Source of the DNA: Microcebus murinus
Lineage: Eukaryota; Chordata; Mammalia; Primates; Cheirogaleidae
DNA length: 64,000 bases
Direction: 5' to 3'
Assembly: GCF_040939455.1 (NCBI RefSeq)
Contig: NC_134117.1
Span: 64,068,501 to 64,132,500, forward strand
The position numbers and the translations under genes are program-made. Under the pieces are notes generated by a model that saw only the letters and a list, made by a program, of their open reading frames with translations, was not told the origin of the DNA and did no database searches. Positions within the stretch are counted from its first letter, which is position 1; every line of letters starts with the position of its first letter. Below are positions 23,341 to 35,839 of the stretch, one piece after another.

Positions 23341-24910
23341 TTTTTTTCTTCACAGATTTCACACATGGGAAATGTATGTTAGCTATACCATTTTGAAAGA
23401 GAGAGGAGAATAAATAGGCTTTACAATTTTTATTGTTAAATAAAGCTGGACAATGCTAAATGGGAATGACGAGGCTGTCATTGTTGCTTCCTTGACAATG
23501 GAACTTCAAACTTTACTGTCTTGTCCTAGACTGTACAAATTCACTGATTTCATTATTCTGAGCACAAGCGATCTTTGATATCTGGATGTGGGTTTATTAC
23601 CAGAGACATAGCAGCAGAAGAAATATAATAAACATGCCAAATGAAACAGCAACTTATCAAGATTATATTTCAGCCTTATTCCAAACAATGGCAATTGCGT
23701 TATTTTTTTGGATGTTGTTTTCTTCTGTCATTAAAATATTTCTTTAAAAATCATCACAAAACTAGAGAAATACTTGTCTTTTCTACGTGATAGTTCCAAA
23801 TGCAATTGTAGTGCATGTGTCCATGAAAAAATTTTAAACTGTCACATATATTCATGCATTCTAAAAAAACAAAAACAAACAAACAAAAAAACAGCAGTAG
23901 GTAAAGTGCTTTAGTTGGATCAGAGGTAAATTTGCCGTATCCTATTTACCATTAGTGATTGCAGTGTTGCAGTAGTGGTAAGGCCACCCCCTCTCCTCCT
24001 CTTCCTTTGGTTGCCTTTGCTTCTGTTATTATCAGATTGCTGGCAATGCTTCAGTTGCCACTGGACATATAAGATGTCCACAGCTACTAAAGTATGACAT
24101 TGTAGGAAAATAAAATCACTACTGCAATAGATAAAATAAACTGGTCAGCTACCTCCATGTTCACTATTTTTTTATTGTTAATGTTTTCCTGGCAGAGTTA
24201 CATTTGGCCCCTAAATTCAAAATTTATTTTAACACATGATGAAAATTGAACCTCTGCAGTCATGTTCTTGTTTTGACTCACTCTTCCTTTGGGGTGTCTA
24301 ATTCATGCATTTGGTGAAATTCCAAATTTTCTCAGAAAACTTTAGTGGACATTAAAATTGCTTTTCTAAATGAAATTTAAGAGATTCATGTATAAGTGGA
24401 AGTGCTAAGAACAAGATAATTGCAGTGTTAGAATAAATTTCAGAGGTAATTTTGACTATCAAGCTTCTCTATTCATGGCCAAACTTCAGGAAAAAAAATA
24501 AATTTTACATAGGAAAGTACTGAGATTTCTGCTCAGGCTCTTTATTCATTTATCTTTTGGGTTCTTACTGTATATATATTTTTTCTATTTGTTTGGGCTC
24601 CTCATATAGTGTTCTCCACTCTTTATCTGTCAATCTATTAATAATATATTTTGTTTACAATTCACTTTGTCAGTTGCATTTTATTTTACTTGAACAGAGA
24701 ATGGTTTGTAGTTTTCTTTGTGTGAAAACTGGCCTGTGTCATCATTGCTTTTTTAGTTTTAAATGTTCTCCCTTCTCTAGTTTTAGGACATAGTTCTCCT
24801 AATTTTTTCTAGGTTATTTTTTTTTAAGTCTGATGGATTTACAGTTAATCCTTTAATCTGTGTATAGTGAGAGATAAGGACCTATTTTTTCTAAAGCATT
24901 ATGCATATAT
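23341..24910. other. Unassigned non-coding DNA
   Basis: No gene. There is a short (AAAC)n run at 23868-23892. The remainder is unique-looking, moderately AT-rich sequence. Confidence 0.5.
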
Positions 24911-25145
24911 TAATTCCTTCAACAAATATTTGCTGAACATTTCCTATATACAAGATTATGTGCTAATGGCTGAAGGTCTTAACTGAATATTTATTCATTC
25001 CCTCATCCAACAATTATTCATTGAGCTCTTACTATATTCTAGGCATTGTTCCAGGAACTAAGATATAGTAGTTAAAACAAACACCTAAACAAATGAACTA
25101 ACTCAATTCCTCCCTCAGGGAACTTGCATTCTACTGAGGGAAACA
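24911..25145 (-). mobile_element. L2 LINE 3' end
   Basis: 'ttccttcaacaaatatttgc', 'attcattgagctcttactat', 'ctaggcattgttccaggaac' and 'cagggaacttgcattctact' are the reverse complement of the L2 3' end. The 'caacaa..attgagc' part appears twice (24918 and 25008), suggesting a partial internal duplication or two adjacent copies. Confidence 0.75.
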
Positions 25146-26779
25146 GATTTCTCCCCAGCCCCTGAACATACCCCTTATACTTCCTGTGGGTGTATGTATG
25201 CGTGTGTCTATGTATGTGTGTTTGTGGTGTTTGGCAGGGTTTCAATGATTAGAAGTCTCTAGCCAGAACTAAGACCCTGTATGGGGTATATTTACATTTG
25301 CATGCCTATAAAAGTCACAGTGGTCTGCTGAGGTTGCATGGAAATGAATATATTGTTACCCAAAACAAAAATACAGGCAATGATCAAATGCTTGTCTGAA
25401 AAAAGGAGCAGGAACAGATGCTCCAAATAAATACATTAAACAGAGACCCCTGGGTCATTAAAGCTTCATGCCTTTGAACTAACAGACTCAGATATGCACA
25501 GATGCCTCATCAATGGTTAAGGCTGAGTTTCCATCTACTGGGGGGAAGAGGACAGGTTCTCATGGAGGGTTTGGAGGACAAATATCCCTTCCTCCTAATG
25601 CCCTGACTAAAACAAGCTCTTAGAAGCCAGGAAAGAGAGCCCAGAGTTGAACGCAGCTGATGTTAGTGGCGACATCGATGTCATATTTGCTGTACCTGCA
25701 TAGCCCTGCTTCTAAAGTAATACACTTTCATTGTGTGCTGCCATGGCTGTCTCTCTTTTTCTTTCATTTCTTTCATTATTCTTTGAAGTGACTTTGATGT
25801 ATGAATATGAAGGAACACATGAAGGGAGGTGTACAGGGTGGGGGACAATGAGTGCCCTGCAGGCTCCTGGCTATTTGTCCATCGGGTGAGATCACATTCT
25901 GCTTTAGAAGACTTTCAAAGCCACCAGCTAAGCTACAAAAGACTATTTTTTTTTTTTTTGAAATCATGATTCCACATGAGTCACTTCACAGATTGTATTT
26001 GTAATTAATAGAAGACCTGGGGTATCCTAACCTCTAAATGATGCCTACACACAAAGCCAGTCTGTGGAATCATCAAGAATTATAAATATCTCAAAACCAC
26101 CCAGGAAACAACTTCAATTCTCAGTGCCAGGAACAGAGAGTCATTCATGGTTCAAATAGCCACATAACATTTCAGAAGAGCCACGCTAAAGCTACAGAGC
26201 AAGGAAACGGTCATGTACCAAGTGCCAGTGCCTTCCCTGTTACTGAAAGCTGGGGACTTGTCCTCAAGGCCACATCAGAGGAATGAGAACAAGTGGTTTG
26301 AGAAGGAAAGAGAAGTTTATTACTTTGCTGGCAAAAGACGAAAAATGGCAGACTCTATCATCTCAAAATCCAAACTTCCTGGACATAAGCACATATGCAG
26401 AGCTTTCAAAGGGAGGACCTTCAGTTCTAGGCTACCGTGTCAATGATTCTAATCATCCCATCTCTGTAGAAGACAAGGCCTGACCTCCGCCCACTGTGCC
26501 TACCTGGGGTTCTGTATCCCCCAACCCTCCCAAACCCCCACTCCCCAAGTCCCCCAAACTCCCCTACATGGCTGAGTTATCTCCTGTAACACAAAGAAAA
26601 AAAGACCTTTTTCCTGCCCGAGGGATGCAGGCTAGGATGAAGTTACCAAAAAGAGTGGGGGAAGTTTTAAAGAGACAGAAAATATTTTTGAGATTCCTTT
26701 TGTTTTTTAGTAGCCTCTGCTACATGGCTACTGCATTAGCATTTTCATGTGCATTCCCGGATGTAAGCCTCACACCATC
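25146..26779. other. Unassigned non-coding DNA with (TG)-rich run and C-rich patch
   Basis: 25187-25228 is an imperfect TGTATG/TGTG run, 25946-25960 a T-run, and 26515-26565 a C-rich patch of CCCC/CCAA blocks. No gene signature was seen. 26570-26780 might belong to an endogenous retroviral interior next to the LTR, but I cannot show it. Confidence 0.4.
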
Positions 26780-27345
26780 ACTGGGAGTGAGCTGAAGGTG
26801 TGATGGGAAACTTCGCTGAAAGGTCAACTCACAATTAAGGAAGATTAATAAGAGAAAGTTTATTTACCAATACCATGTGCATGAAGACAATCACATAGTG
26901 GTTACCCCGTATCCCAATGAAGTTCAAATATTTTTATGCCTGTCTTTTTTGGGGGGAGGGGGAATGTGGCGTACAGGTAATTCTGTTTAAGGATGGCAAA
27001 CGGTGCTAGGGAGGACAAATGGATGGGGAGACAGATTGACCTATAAATGATTCTCTTTGCAAATGAAATTAACCTGAGAGACAGGTGTGTTTAAAATAAT
27101 CTGGGCTAGTTCTGTCTATATTCTTGATCTTCTTTCCTGCAATATATTGAGATTACAGGGGGAGGAAGGGAAGTCAGTTGCCCCCTTTGATATTTTGATC
27201 AGCTCAGTCCCAGTCTGGTTTATGCAGATAGAGGGAAAGCCCCTTCCAGTGCTTTTTGATCTGAAATGGCCTTTCGTTCAAAATATTCTTTATACCACGG
27301 AGTCAGTTTTTTGGCGTGAAATTTTCTGAGCTCCTTCAGAGCATA
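26780..27345 (-). mobile_element. Probable ERV1-class LTR
   Basis: On the minus strand the segment has a TATA-like 'ggcataaaaatatt' (plus-strand ~26930-26943), then an AATAAA signal (plus-strand TTTATT at 26859-26864) followed by 'gtgagttgacctttcagcg'. Upstream lies the U3-like wording 'gcaaagagaatcatttatag'. Promoter, polyadenylation signal and tail are spaced as in a gamma-type LTR. The family name is uncertain, and no intact viral gene is adjacent. Confidence 0.5.
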
Positions 27346-28949
27346 GCATTTAGATCCTCATGACTTGACCAAAGGGGCTTAGACAGGATAGAGGTGCATG
27401 TCTTTCACATAGAAAAGACCTAAGCTAAGAGTTCAGGGCTGGTATAAAGTCTCTATGAAGCCATTGGGGCCACATACTAATTTTACCTTTATGCTTTGCC
27501 CTCCCCGGCATTTGACTCGCATCCTAAGTTCACAAGATAGCTACTGGAGTTCCAGCCATCATAGCACAATTCCAGGTAGAAAAGAGGAAAGGATAACATG
27601 GGGGTAAAAAGAGCTTTACTTGAAGTCTATTTCATGCCTTCTATCTGTAATCTCTTGGCTGCACTTATTGTCATTCCAAATAAAAAAGGGAGAAAGATAT
27701 TAGATAGGTAACTAGAAGTCTGTAACTATAAAGTAATAATCATTCCAATCAAAAACTGACTCTCAAAGAGATGAACGGATAGAACAAAGGTCATCACAAA
27801 ACCAGTGAATGGTGATAACTTTCCCTGAGGAACTTCCATTATTAAGTGGACCACAGAAACCAGAGCTTGAGCCTAAGCTGGTCATTGAGGTTTACGGAGG
27901 TTGAATCGCTAAGTCAGTTAGAATTGAAATTTTGGTGGGAGAAGTGCAAAAGAACCAGGGTATTCAGAGAATGTGGGCCTGAAAAGAACTGTGAGGATAG
28001 GGGATGTTGAGGAGAATTAGAACCTTCCTGGGTATCTTTCTTTGAAAATAGCCCCATGAGCACATACCTAAACTTAGCAACATAAAGGGTATTAGCAAAT
28101 TAGGAAGAGGAATTCCAGGAGTGCTGAGCTATGGGCCTCAGTCAACATGGGATGAGAAAGATGGTAGCCGCTGGCCATTTTGAAAACACAGCATTCTTTG
28201 AGCTCAGAGAGACCTTCAAGAATGTCGGCAACTCATGAAGGGTTTGCAGCTCTGGGGAGATGTGCTCTTGCCGAGAGAGGATATTAGCACCATCACAAAT
28301 GATAGGAGATGGTATTAGCATAAACACTAGAAAGACGGGGTCTGTGTGAAGATGTTTGAGGATGCACTCAACCCACTGAATGCTTCAGGTCGGCCACCAG
28401 GGATGAGTATGTTTACAGTAAGCATTCCATATGCTAATACTTTCTGGACTTTGAAAAATGAATGGCAAGGGGTGTTCCCTGGGACAGGAAACACATCTAA
28501 GCCAGTTGACCTCAGTTGAATGTAGGGCTTCATTGGAACATTGGATCAAGGAGTTGGGTAGCCTTAAGCTGGCCCACGGCGTGCACGCTGCTTGGAACTT
28601 GGGGACGCTTTGCGTGTGTGAGGCTGGGAAAGCCCCAGGCTTCCAGTATATTTATATGTGCTCAAACCTACTTTTCTCTTACCCCCACGCTCCTAAAAGA
28701 GTTTTGTTTTGTTTTGTTTTTTGTGGCCATAATATATATCGTCGCACTATGAAAATTGTACTGGGGCTGCTTCAATCTCTGAACTAGTAATTGCTTTCAA
28801 GAACACCACCATCCAGTTCCTCTCTGTGCCACCTCCCTCCTGTCCTTCATGTATTTCCATCCTGTCCGTCAGTCCTCTTTAGTACTAGGTGATTAAAAAA
28901 TAGATATCCTGCCAATACACCCAGTAAGCTGGGAAACCTTTGAGACACA
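27346..28949. other. Unassigned non-coding DNA
   Basis: 27530-27660 ('gctactggagttccagccat') resembles the same medium-reiteration repeat type as 2460-2670, but weakly. 28699-28720 is a (GTTTT)n run. The frames at 28458-28787 have no known domain. Confidence 0.4.
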
Positions 28950-29185
28950 CACTCCCGAGATTGTTTTCCATCAGCGGTGGATTAGTAACAATTTGCTAAT
29001 GAAGATTTTCTTTTAATTATTGGGGGAAAGGCATTTCTTAATTAATAGAAAGGAAGATTGGTTAACTCCAGATTAATTATTGCTGGGAATGTGTCCCAAG
29101 CCCACTAGGCACAAGCTATTTAAAGTGATCATATTAGCAACAAAGTTAAAGCAGCTCGGGGTTTAGTCTTAATAACATGGACCAT
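28950..29185. promoter_or_regulatory. Candidate homeodomain-rich conserved element
   Basis: About 230 bp, free of recognised repeats, with a dense set of ATTA cores: 'tggattag', 'gctaatg', 'ttttaattattg', 'cttaattaat', 'gattaattattg', plus an 'aacaat' SOX-like site. Clusters like this are typical of developmental enhancers. The call rests on motif density alone; conservation is not visible here. Confidence 0.25.
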
Positions 29186-29929
29186 GGTCATTAAGTTGAG
29201 GTTTATGGATGGATGGTTTTCAGGGGGTCCATACACTCATAAAATTACGCGCAATGTCTTCCATAACTTTCTTAGCCTCTCAACTCAATAAGGTACACAG
29301 TGGCCAGGTATAAGCAGTAGTCTCTGGCATTGCCGTCATCCCAGGCCCTACAGCATGCACTCCCAGGCTCCACCTCACCCACTGTCAACCCTGGATGGTA
29401 CGGCCATCGGTCATTTCAGAGGCCAGAACCCATCGACAAGGAGTCAAAGTGCTGAGTTGAAGAAACTGCAGAGACTGACTCAACCACGTCTCTCATTCCA
29501 GTTTTTATCGCTGAATGCTCAAGGTATGGGTATCTCATCCTTCTTTTCATTTCCCATCATTACCCTACAGCTCATGACCCATGTTGTCTGGCTGCTGGCC
29601 ATGGCCTCCATTTCTTCCCTCTCTCACAGTCTTCCACTGTGAGGCCTGGAATTCAGTTCCGTATTGCGCAGATATCCTTCCAGTTCCATTCTCAGGTATT
29701 GTTCGGAACGTTTGCTCCATCCCTTTCCTGAAAGCTGACTGTCCCCAGTTGACCTTCCTCAGGAAAGACTGGTTTCTATGTCTCCCCCCTCCCTACTCAT
29801 CATGTTCTGAAAGTGGGTTTGGTATCTGGCTCATTACCTACACCCTTCCCAGAGCACTTACTTCTTCAGTTCTTGAAAATTGAGACACATTTTGCTGCTA
29901 TTAATCTTATCCTGGTTATTATCCTCTAT
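29186..29929. other. Unassigned C/T-rich DNA, possibly old LINE
   Basis: The plus strand is rich in C and T with several overlapping open frames (29355-30070). It may be the upstream part of the L2 relic that follows, but no specific L2 motif could be placed. Confidence 0.35.
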
Positions 29930-31140
29930 GGCATTTTTCAGACCCTATCTCTGATTGAAATGTTGGTACTATTCCAATCCTACACCATGGCCTTGGCAGC
30001 CTCACCCCCTATAACCTTTTCTTCCACTCAGTCATATGCACCTTGGACCCAGTCATCACCTCTGCACTAATTCCACTGCTGTGTTCTCAAAAACCCTTGT
30101 CTCCTTGTGATTGTCTTGTTCAATTATACCTACCTTGATCTCCTTTTATTAACCTCATAAGTATCTCTAGTCCTCAATGCCTTCTTTTTTATACCTGACC
30201 AGCAACCTTAATATTTTCATTTCCTTCTTTATCCCGCATAGATTCCTTGGCCCGTCAATTCAATAATTTCAGCTCATCTCCACATCACAGAGGGTGAAGA
30301 ACATTTTCGAGTCCTCATCTCATGTGACATCGCAACCATATTTTGCCCCGCTGACCCCACCCTTACAGTGGTGACTTTCTTTCCCCCTGGGCATTCTTGT
30401 ATTTCACTCCCCTAACTTTCCTCCTTCTGTCTGGCTACTACTGCTTCGCAGATCCATTTACAAGTCCAGCCTCTTCTCAGCCATCAGTCTTTAGAGCACC
30501 TCCATGTACTCTCTCGGGTCTTTTTCTCGTATTGCTTTGGATTCTCTTCCTTGGTTATATTCTTTTACCATCTATGTGCACAAGTCTCTCAGATATTTAT
30601 TATAGCCCCAAACTCACCAGTCAGCTATAAGCGTTCATAACTTCTTTCCTTGGCTGTCTCAATGGCAAATTAAATTCAACTTGTTCGCAACCGAAATGCC
30701 AGTTATCCCATTTAACCTGGTTATTTTCCAGAATATACTTCTCAGGGTAACACCTTCTCCTCATCAAGTTCCATAGGCGAAAAGGCTCAGCCTCCTCTCT
30801 GAATCTACTCTTGCCCTCATTTGCCATTTTAAAATTTTGATTCCCTTGCTCTCAGACCCATGCATTTCCTTTTGTCTTTCACGTCTACCATAATGGCCAA
30901 AATTACCGTCTATAATTTTCTGAACTAACGCTGAAAAGTTTCCTATCTGACACTGCCATATTGTTAATCCCTTGAATCTTCTCTCCAACTGCAGCTAGTG
31001 TTCACTGCGCACTGCAGATCTGATTTATGCCTCGGGCCTCCACCCTTCGTGCTCCACCATTAAAACCCATCAGTGGCTTCCTGCTGCTCTCCTTGCTTTC
31101 CCAGAGGCAATATGCTACATCTTCTTATTCTTAATACTCC
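29930..31140 (+). mobile_element. L2/CR1-type LINE ORF2 relic
   Basis: 30555-30700 ('taccatctatgtgcacaagt') aligns by eye with the L2 reverse transcriptase around its YADD catalytic box, but the aspartates are lost. 31000-31120 ('aaaacccatcagtggcttcc') matches the L2 region just after it. Stops interrupt every frame. 29930-30500 is included because it is collinear C/T-rich sequence, with less confidence. Dead and very old. Confidence 0.5.
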
Positions 31141-31495
31141 CGACACTTGTCTTTTTCCCTCTTATACTTGAATATGCTAATAAATAGTTGTGAGACGACT
31201 AAATGCATGATACATTATAAATGCAGAGCTTACTGGGGCAGTTGCACATCATGTAAGAACTTTCATGCGAAAGTGATTCTAAACAAACATCTATTCCATT
31301 TGGGGGAGGTTCAATGGCCCCTGATTTAAATTAAAGAAAGCAGTGTTCTGTGGGTCTGCCTCTCTGTCCAATGTCCTCACCTGGCCTTTCAACACTGGCA
31401 CACAAATGAGGCACTATATAGTCCTCTGACCTCAGGAGTGGTCAAGCATAGCCTGAAGCTGAAAGGAAGCTGGCCAACTCCTGGCCAACTCTTCT
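31141..31495. other. Unassigned non-coding DNA
   Basis: Nothing recognised apart from a short tandem 'ctggccaact' doublet at 31469-31490. Confidence 0.5.
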
Positions 31496-31768
31496 CTATG
31501 CTTCACACAGAGATTTTTGTATTTTTACTAAAGCATGCACTAACACTGCAGAAATGTCATGATTTTGTGTGTATACTGCCCCAAACTGGCCCTTGAATGC
31601 CTGGGGTCTGCGGCAGGCATGAAGAATGATGTCCCCACCACAAGGGGCATGGCTTAGTGATCCGACGCTGAAGTTCTTCTCCAGCTGCGACTCGGATTTC
31701 TTCATCCAAGTGGAATAGTCAGCGATGGTACCCATAGACTCTGGGAAGCTCTTCAGCACAGTGCTCAA
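31496..31768 (-). other. Unidentified 90-codon open frame, CpG-retaining
   Basis: The minus-strand frame begins MSTVLKSFPESMGTIADYST, continues through a Lys/Glu/Ser-rich stretch and ends KSLCEA. I do not recognise it. 31610-31740 holds about seven CpGs in 130 bp, well above its surroundings. That would fit a relic of a coding exon or a processed copy, but it could also be chance. There is no splice-site pair, poly(A) tail or target-site duplication that I can point to. Confidence 0.2.
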
Positions 31769-32327
31769 AAGGGTTTAAAACCAAGTGCCACTGGTTGGGA
31801 GGAAAGGCTGATATTTGTCAGATTCACAGGCCTGAGAGAATGTCAAAAGGAAAGGCAAATAAAATAAAAAGGAAGAAGACTTGAGAGAAGAGATGAAAGC
31901 ACATCATCTGGCCTGTGCCAGATACTGTCCCCAGCCAGGCAGTACCACGCCTTACTCTTTGCAAAAGGGCATCAGCATGCTGATGTGCATGCTCCCAAAA
32001 GTTACTCTGAGCTTGGGAAGCCAGAACTCAGGATCACTGGCAAACTTCATGGTTCTACTAGTAAGTTTCTTGAGCTTATCTCAAGAAAGACTCTCAAGAG
32101 CCCTGTATGGTTGTAACAGCCCAGATAATTGAACATTTATATGTATATGCAAAGCTGGCACAACATTAAAACATTTTTGATTCAACACCTGCTAATAGCA
32201 TAATAGAATTTACTAAGCAATGGAAATATATTGATTAAATTAATATATGAGCTAAACTTATACTTTAGTTTCTTGCTCGCCATTGTAATTCCTTAACAGA
32301 AATCAGAGAAGTGAAAAATTAAACCAA
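31769..32327. other. Unassigned non-coding DNA
   Basis: Nothing recognised. Confidence 0.5.
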
Positions 32328-32420
32328 CCTTGTTTCTTCTTTCCTTCCTTTTTCCTCTATCTTCCCATTTCTTCTTCCTCCTCCTCTTCCTCTCTCCTTC
32401 TACCTTCTCTTTTATAGCTT
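32328..32420 (+). repeat. Pyrimidine-rich low-complexity tract
   Basis: TTC/TCC-rich run ('cttcctcctcctcttcctct') with few purines on the plus strand. Confidence 0.8.
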
Positions 32421-32578
32421 TTATTTGCATGCTTACCTTTTACTTCTTTTGAGCACTTTGAGAAAGAGACTAACTCTGGCAGATTAGCTAAGAATAGCTA
32501 GGTTCTCTGGACATGCAGAACTGTTTGTGATGCAGTGGGCTTTATCAGTATTATACGTAGACAAAAATAACCACTCTT

Positions 32579-32902
32579 AAATGGCACTGAATGTGCTCAT
32601 GTATTAATGGGCACTTGGGTTGCTTCCACACAAGAATGGAAAAACAAGCACCATATGTACTCACTATTAAAATGGTACTAACTGATCGACACTTAGGTGC
32701 TCACATGGTAGTAATATTCATTGGGTGCCAGTCAGGTGGGAGGGGGCAGGGGTGCGTAAACGCTCAACTAATGGATGCAGAGCACAGTGTATGGGGGAAG
32801 GGCACACTTATAGCCCTTGCTTGGGCAAGGCAAAGGCATTACATGCAACCAAAATATTTGTACCCCCATAATATTCTGAAATAAAAAAAAAATGATACTG
32901 AA
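32579..32902 (+). mobile_element. Lemur-type LINE-1 3' end with short 5' inversion
   Basis: The element 32592-32889 lies between near-matching duplications aaatggcactgaa (32579-32591) and aaatgatactgaa (32890-32902). 32631-32889 is sense L1: end of ORF2 ('aatggaaaaacaagcaccat'), 3' UTR with a G-rich block ('gtgggagggggcaggggtgc') and the terminal 'tttgtacccccataatattc' plus A-tail. The first 39 bp (32592-32630) are an upstream piece of L1 in inverted orientation ('ttaatgggcacttgggttgc'), i.e. a small twin-priming inversion. It cannot code. Confidence 0.8.
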
Positions 32903-34380
32903 CTCACTATGCTTCATTATTTGGAAATCTGACTCTGTTAATCTCTCAGATTCTATAATTTTGACTTGTATTGCATAACCAGTGAGATTCATACAGGAAA
33001 TAAGGATTTGGCCTTACCCTCGATGGATTAAGCCTGCACTTTCACCTATGAGTCATGAGTCTGCATATTATTAGGTAGGAGGGTTTTTTTTTTTTTATAA
33101 ATACATGGCCAGATTTGCTCCAATTTGAAAATTGTAAACACTATAATGTCAATATCTTGGCCTGTCTATTTTTAGCAATGTCTAGACCAAGCAGGAAAGA
33201 TCCGTAAGTTGACATTTAGGACCAAGTTTTTATGCTTTGTATAGATACTGAGAAAAGTCCCGAGCCTCTGCCAGAATGCTTTCTTTTCATTCATTAATTC
33301 TTTCAGGAAGAAAGTACAGAGTGCCTTTCCTGTGCCATGTGATCTCAAAGGCTCTGTTGAACAAAGGGTGAACAAGAAATAATTCCACTCTCACAAATAG
33401 AGGGAGGAGAGCATGGATTTGGGAACTTTGTCCACCTTTACATCATAGATTTCTTTTATTAACATCATGGTATTGGTGAAGGTCACAGATCCGAAAGGAC
33501 ATGAGTTTAAGGCTGAGCTATGCCACTTCCCATCTGGGAACTGCCATTAAAATAAGTCAGGTGCTCAAGAAATCGCTCAGAGCTCTTTCTCCTTTTTCTT
33601 TATTTTCTGCCCTGGCCACCATCATCTCCTGTAATTGCTATGACAATAGCAGGTATTGTTGTAACTAGAATCAGTGATATGTCTTGTTTGATCCAAATAT
33701 TTACCTGTTGCAGATTGAAAGTTCATGATAATATAAATGTGAAGGAGTAATTTATGAAGTTTCAATAATGGACAAAAATGAAGGTCAATAACCTGGTCTA
33801 GTCAGCCATTTATTATAATAAAAAGAATAATAATCAGGAATAACAGCTTACAGTTATTGTGAAATTGAGTTATTTGGAGACTAGTCCCAGTACGAAGTGT
33901 TATTTGCTTTGGGGCAATGTATAATTTTCTAAAAATAATGATTTCCTTGAATCAAACAAAGAATGAACTTTTGGTACTTTATTTCCCTGGTTCTTCAGTT
34001 TAATTTTGCTACCCAAACTTGCCACCAATTATGGTTTATTTACTTCAGCATTCTAGAGCTCCCTAGCAATTTGCAGTGGTGAGATTTTATGTGACTGCTA
34101 GAAGGCAAATTCTAAAACATAAAGAAACTTTGCCATTGGCAGAAATGGCCCTTCTGAGACACATTCATCAAAAATGTGAAATGAGAATCACAACGTTGGA
34201 CCATATGGCTTCCTCCCCACTCCACTTGGAGCCCAGGTGAAAAGAAGAGACTTTTCCAATTAAAAAATAGTTTACTGAAAGTCACTTTGTTTAGATGACT
34301 ATATGAGTTTTCTTTTTTAATTAATATCTATATATCCTAAGGGGTCAAGACAACCTTGGTTCAAGTGTTACATGATTAGA
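32903..34380. other. Unassigned non-coding DNA
   Basis: There is a T-run at 33083-33096. No gene or repeat is recognised with confidence. Confidence 0.5.
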
Positions 34381-34540
34381 AAAGTCGTGTGCTGCTTGTC
34401 CTCCTTGCCTTCCCTTCTGCCCTCCCTACCTCCATCCATCATTTCTTCCCGCCCTCATTACTCATCACTCACCGTGCCTCCCTCTGTCTCTTCGCCTTGT
34501 TATTTTTTTCTCATATCTCTGTTTATGTTCCATCTCTCCC
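34381..34540 (+). repeat. Pyrimidine-rich low-complexity tract
   Basis: C/T-rich with TCCATCCATC and CCCTCC runs. The plus-strand frames here (34372-34737) are composition artefacts that continue into the AC repeat. Confidence 0.6.
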
Positions 34541-34659
34541 TCCCAAATCAACAAATAGGCTCCTCAGTAGTTACCCTAATACATAAAGCACAAACACAGA
34601 CTAACACAAACACACTGCACTGCTCAAATGTGTGCATGCACACACACTCACACTCAGCA

Positions 34660-34662
<3 letters not shown>

Positions 34663-34700
<38 letters not shown>
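34663..34700 (+). repeat. (AC)n microsatellite, 38 bp
   Basis: 19 AC units, preceded by imperfect CACACACTCACACTCA. Confidence 0.95.
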
Positions 34701-34705
<5 letters not shown>

Positions 34706-35839
34706 CACTTTTCCCAGATTGCACAGCAAATTATTAGAGATCTGGCAATACTTGTGATTATCGGTTAGCACAGTAATGCATATTATCCCATCCTACCTCA
34801 TTTTTCTGTACTCAAATGAACAAATATGGTCATTGAGATTTTGGGACAGTGTACTTGCTCTTCCTGAAACCTGTAGAAAGATCTGTCCAGGCCACCATGT
34901 GGTTTCAGTCAGTCCCTTCCTCCCTGGCTTGCTTGTCTAGTCACAGATTTAAAAAGTGTGTATAAATGAAACCAAAGAGGGGCTGAAAGCCATAAGCTCT
35001 GGGACCCACAAAACAGGGATTTTTCTCCTGAGGATTTGTGGCCCTCCTTAAGAAAAAGAGTACAAATTTACAAACAAAAGGAATTCACATGATAGTAGAA
35101 TGGAAAATCCAGGTCTTCTTTTTGAGCTCTTTGTAGGCAGGTATGGACACATGCTTACATAGAGTGTCCTGACTACAACCCAGCTTCTCCTCGCCACCTG
35201 GAACTAGGGAATCCTACATTCCCTTTTCAGTTCCCAGGCTTCTCTGAGGGTCATACAAGAGACAGGCCCTGAAGCTTAGGCTCCATTCCTCTGCACAGTA
35301 AGTCCACCGCTGGGAGGCGGTATGTCCAATCTCCAGGTCTCCTTCCTACGTGGAAAGTGGCTATGATCACGAGATCATGAGTCTGGGGCTACAGCCTGCC
35401 TTGTCGATGTGTTTCCCGTCTGTGGGCATAGCCACTCCTCCCACCTCCGTGGTCCTCACCAGTGCCCAGCAAACCTATCCTGCTGCAGTGCTCGGCAACC
35501 TCAAAACATCCGCAATACCCGTGCCGCCCGTGTCTCTCTCTTAGTTACCTCCCTCCAGTTGTTACAGGAGAATGAGCCTCCCTGGTTGGTGTCATTCCAT
35601 TGCTTGCGGCATATTCCTGTGACCTGAAAAATCCAACGTGCTCTGGTCAGTTTTTAGCTAAATAGGGATTAGGTCTCTTCGGAACCTGGCCAAAGCCAGC
35701 ATCTGTGACTTCTAATTAAGTAGCAGATTGCCTGAGGACATTTGATCTGACTTGAATGTGTCATTTTGGGCACTCTAAGGACCACTGAGGCTACAGGGAG
35801 CAGTGGCTTAGTGACTCTTATCGCTTGGAAGCTATGCTG
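34701..35839. other. Unassigned DNA, G+C- and CpG-richer at 35150-35640
   Basis: 35150-35640 is distinctly richer in G+C than the window average and retains scattered CpGs (e.g. 'cgtgccgcccgtg' near 35520). No exon, promoter motif or repeat family could be assigned. The frames at 35350-35627 are unremarkable. Confidence 0.4.

Noticed and set aside
34372..34737. 121-codon plus-strand frame
   Set aside because: C/T-rich tract plus (HT)n from the AC microsatellite; composition artefact.
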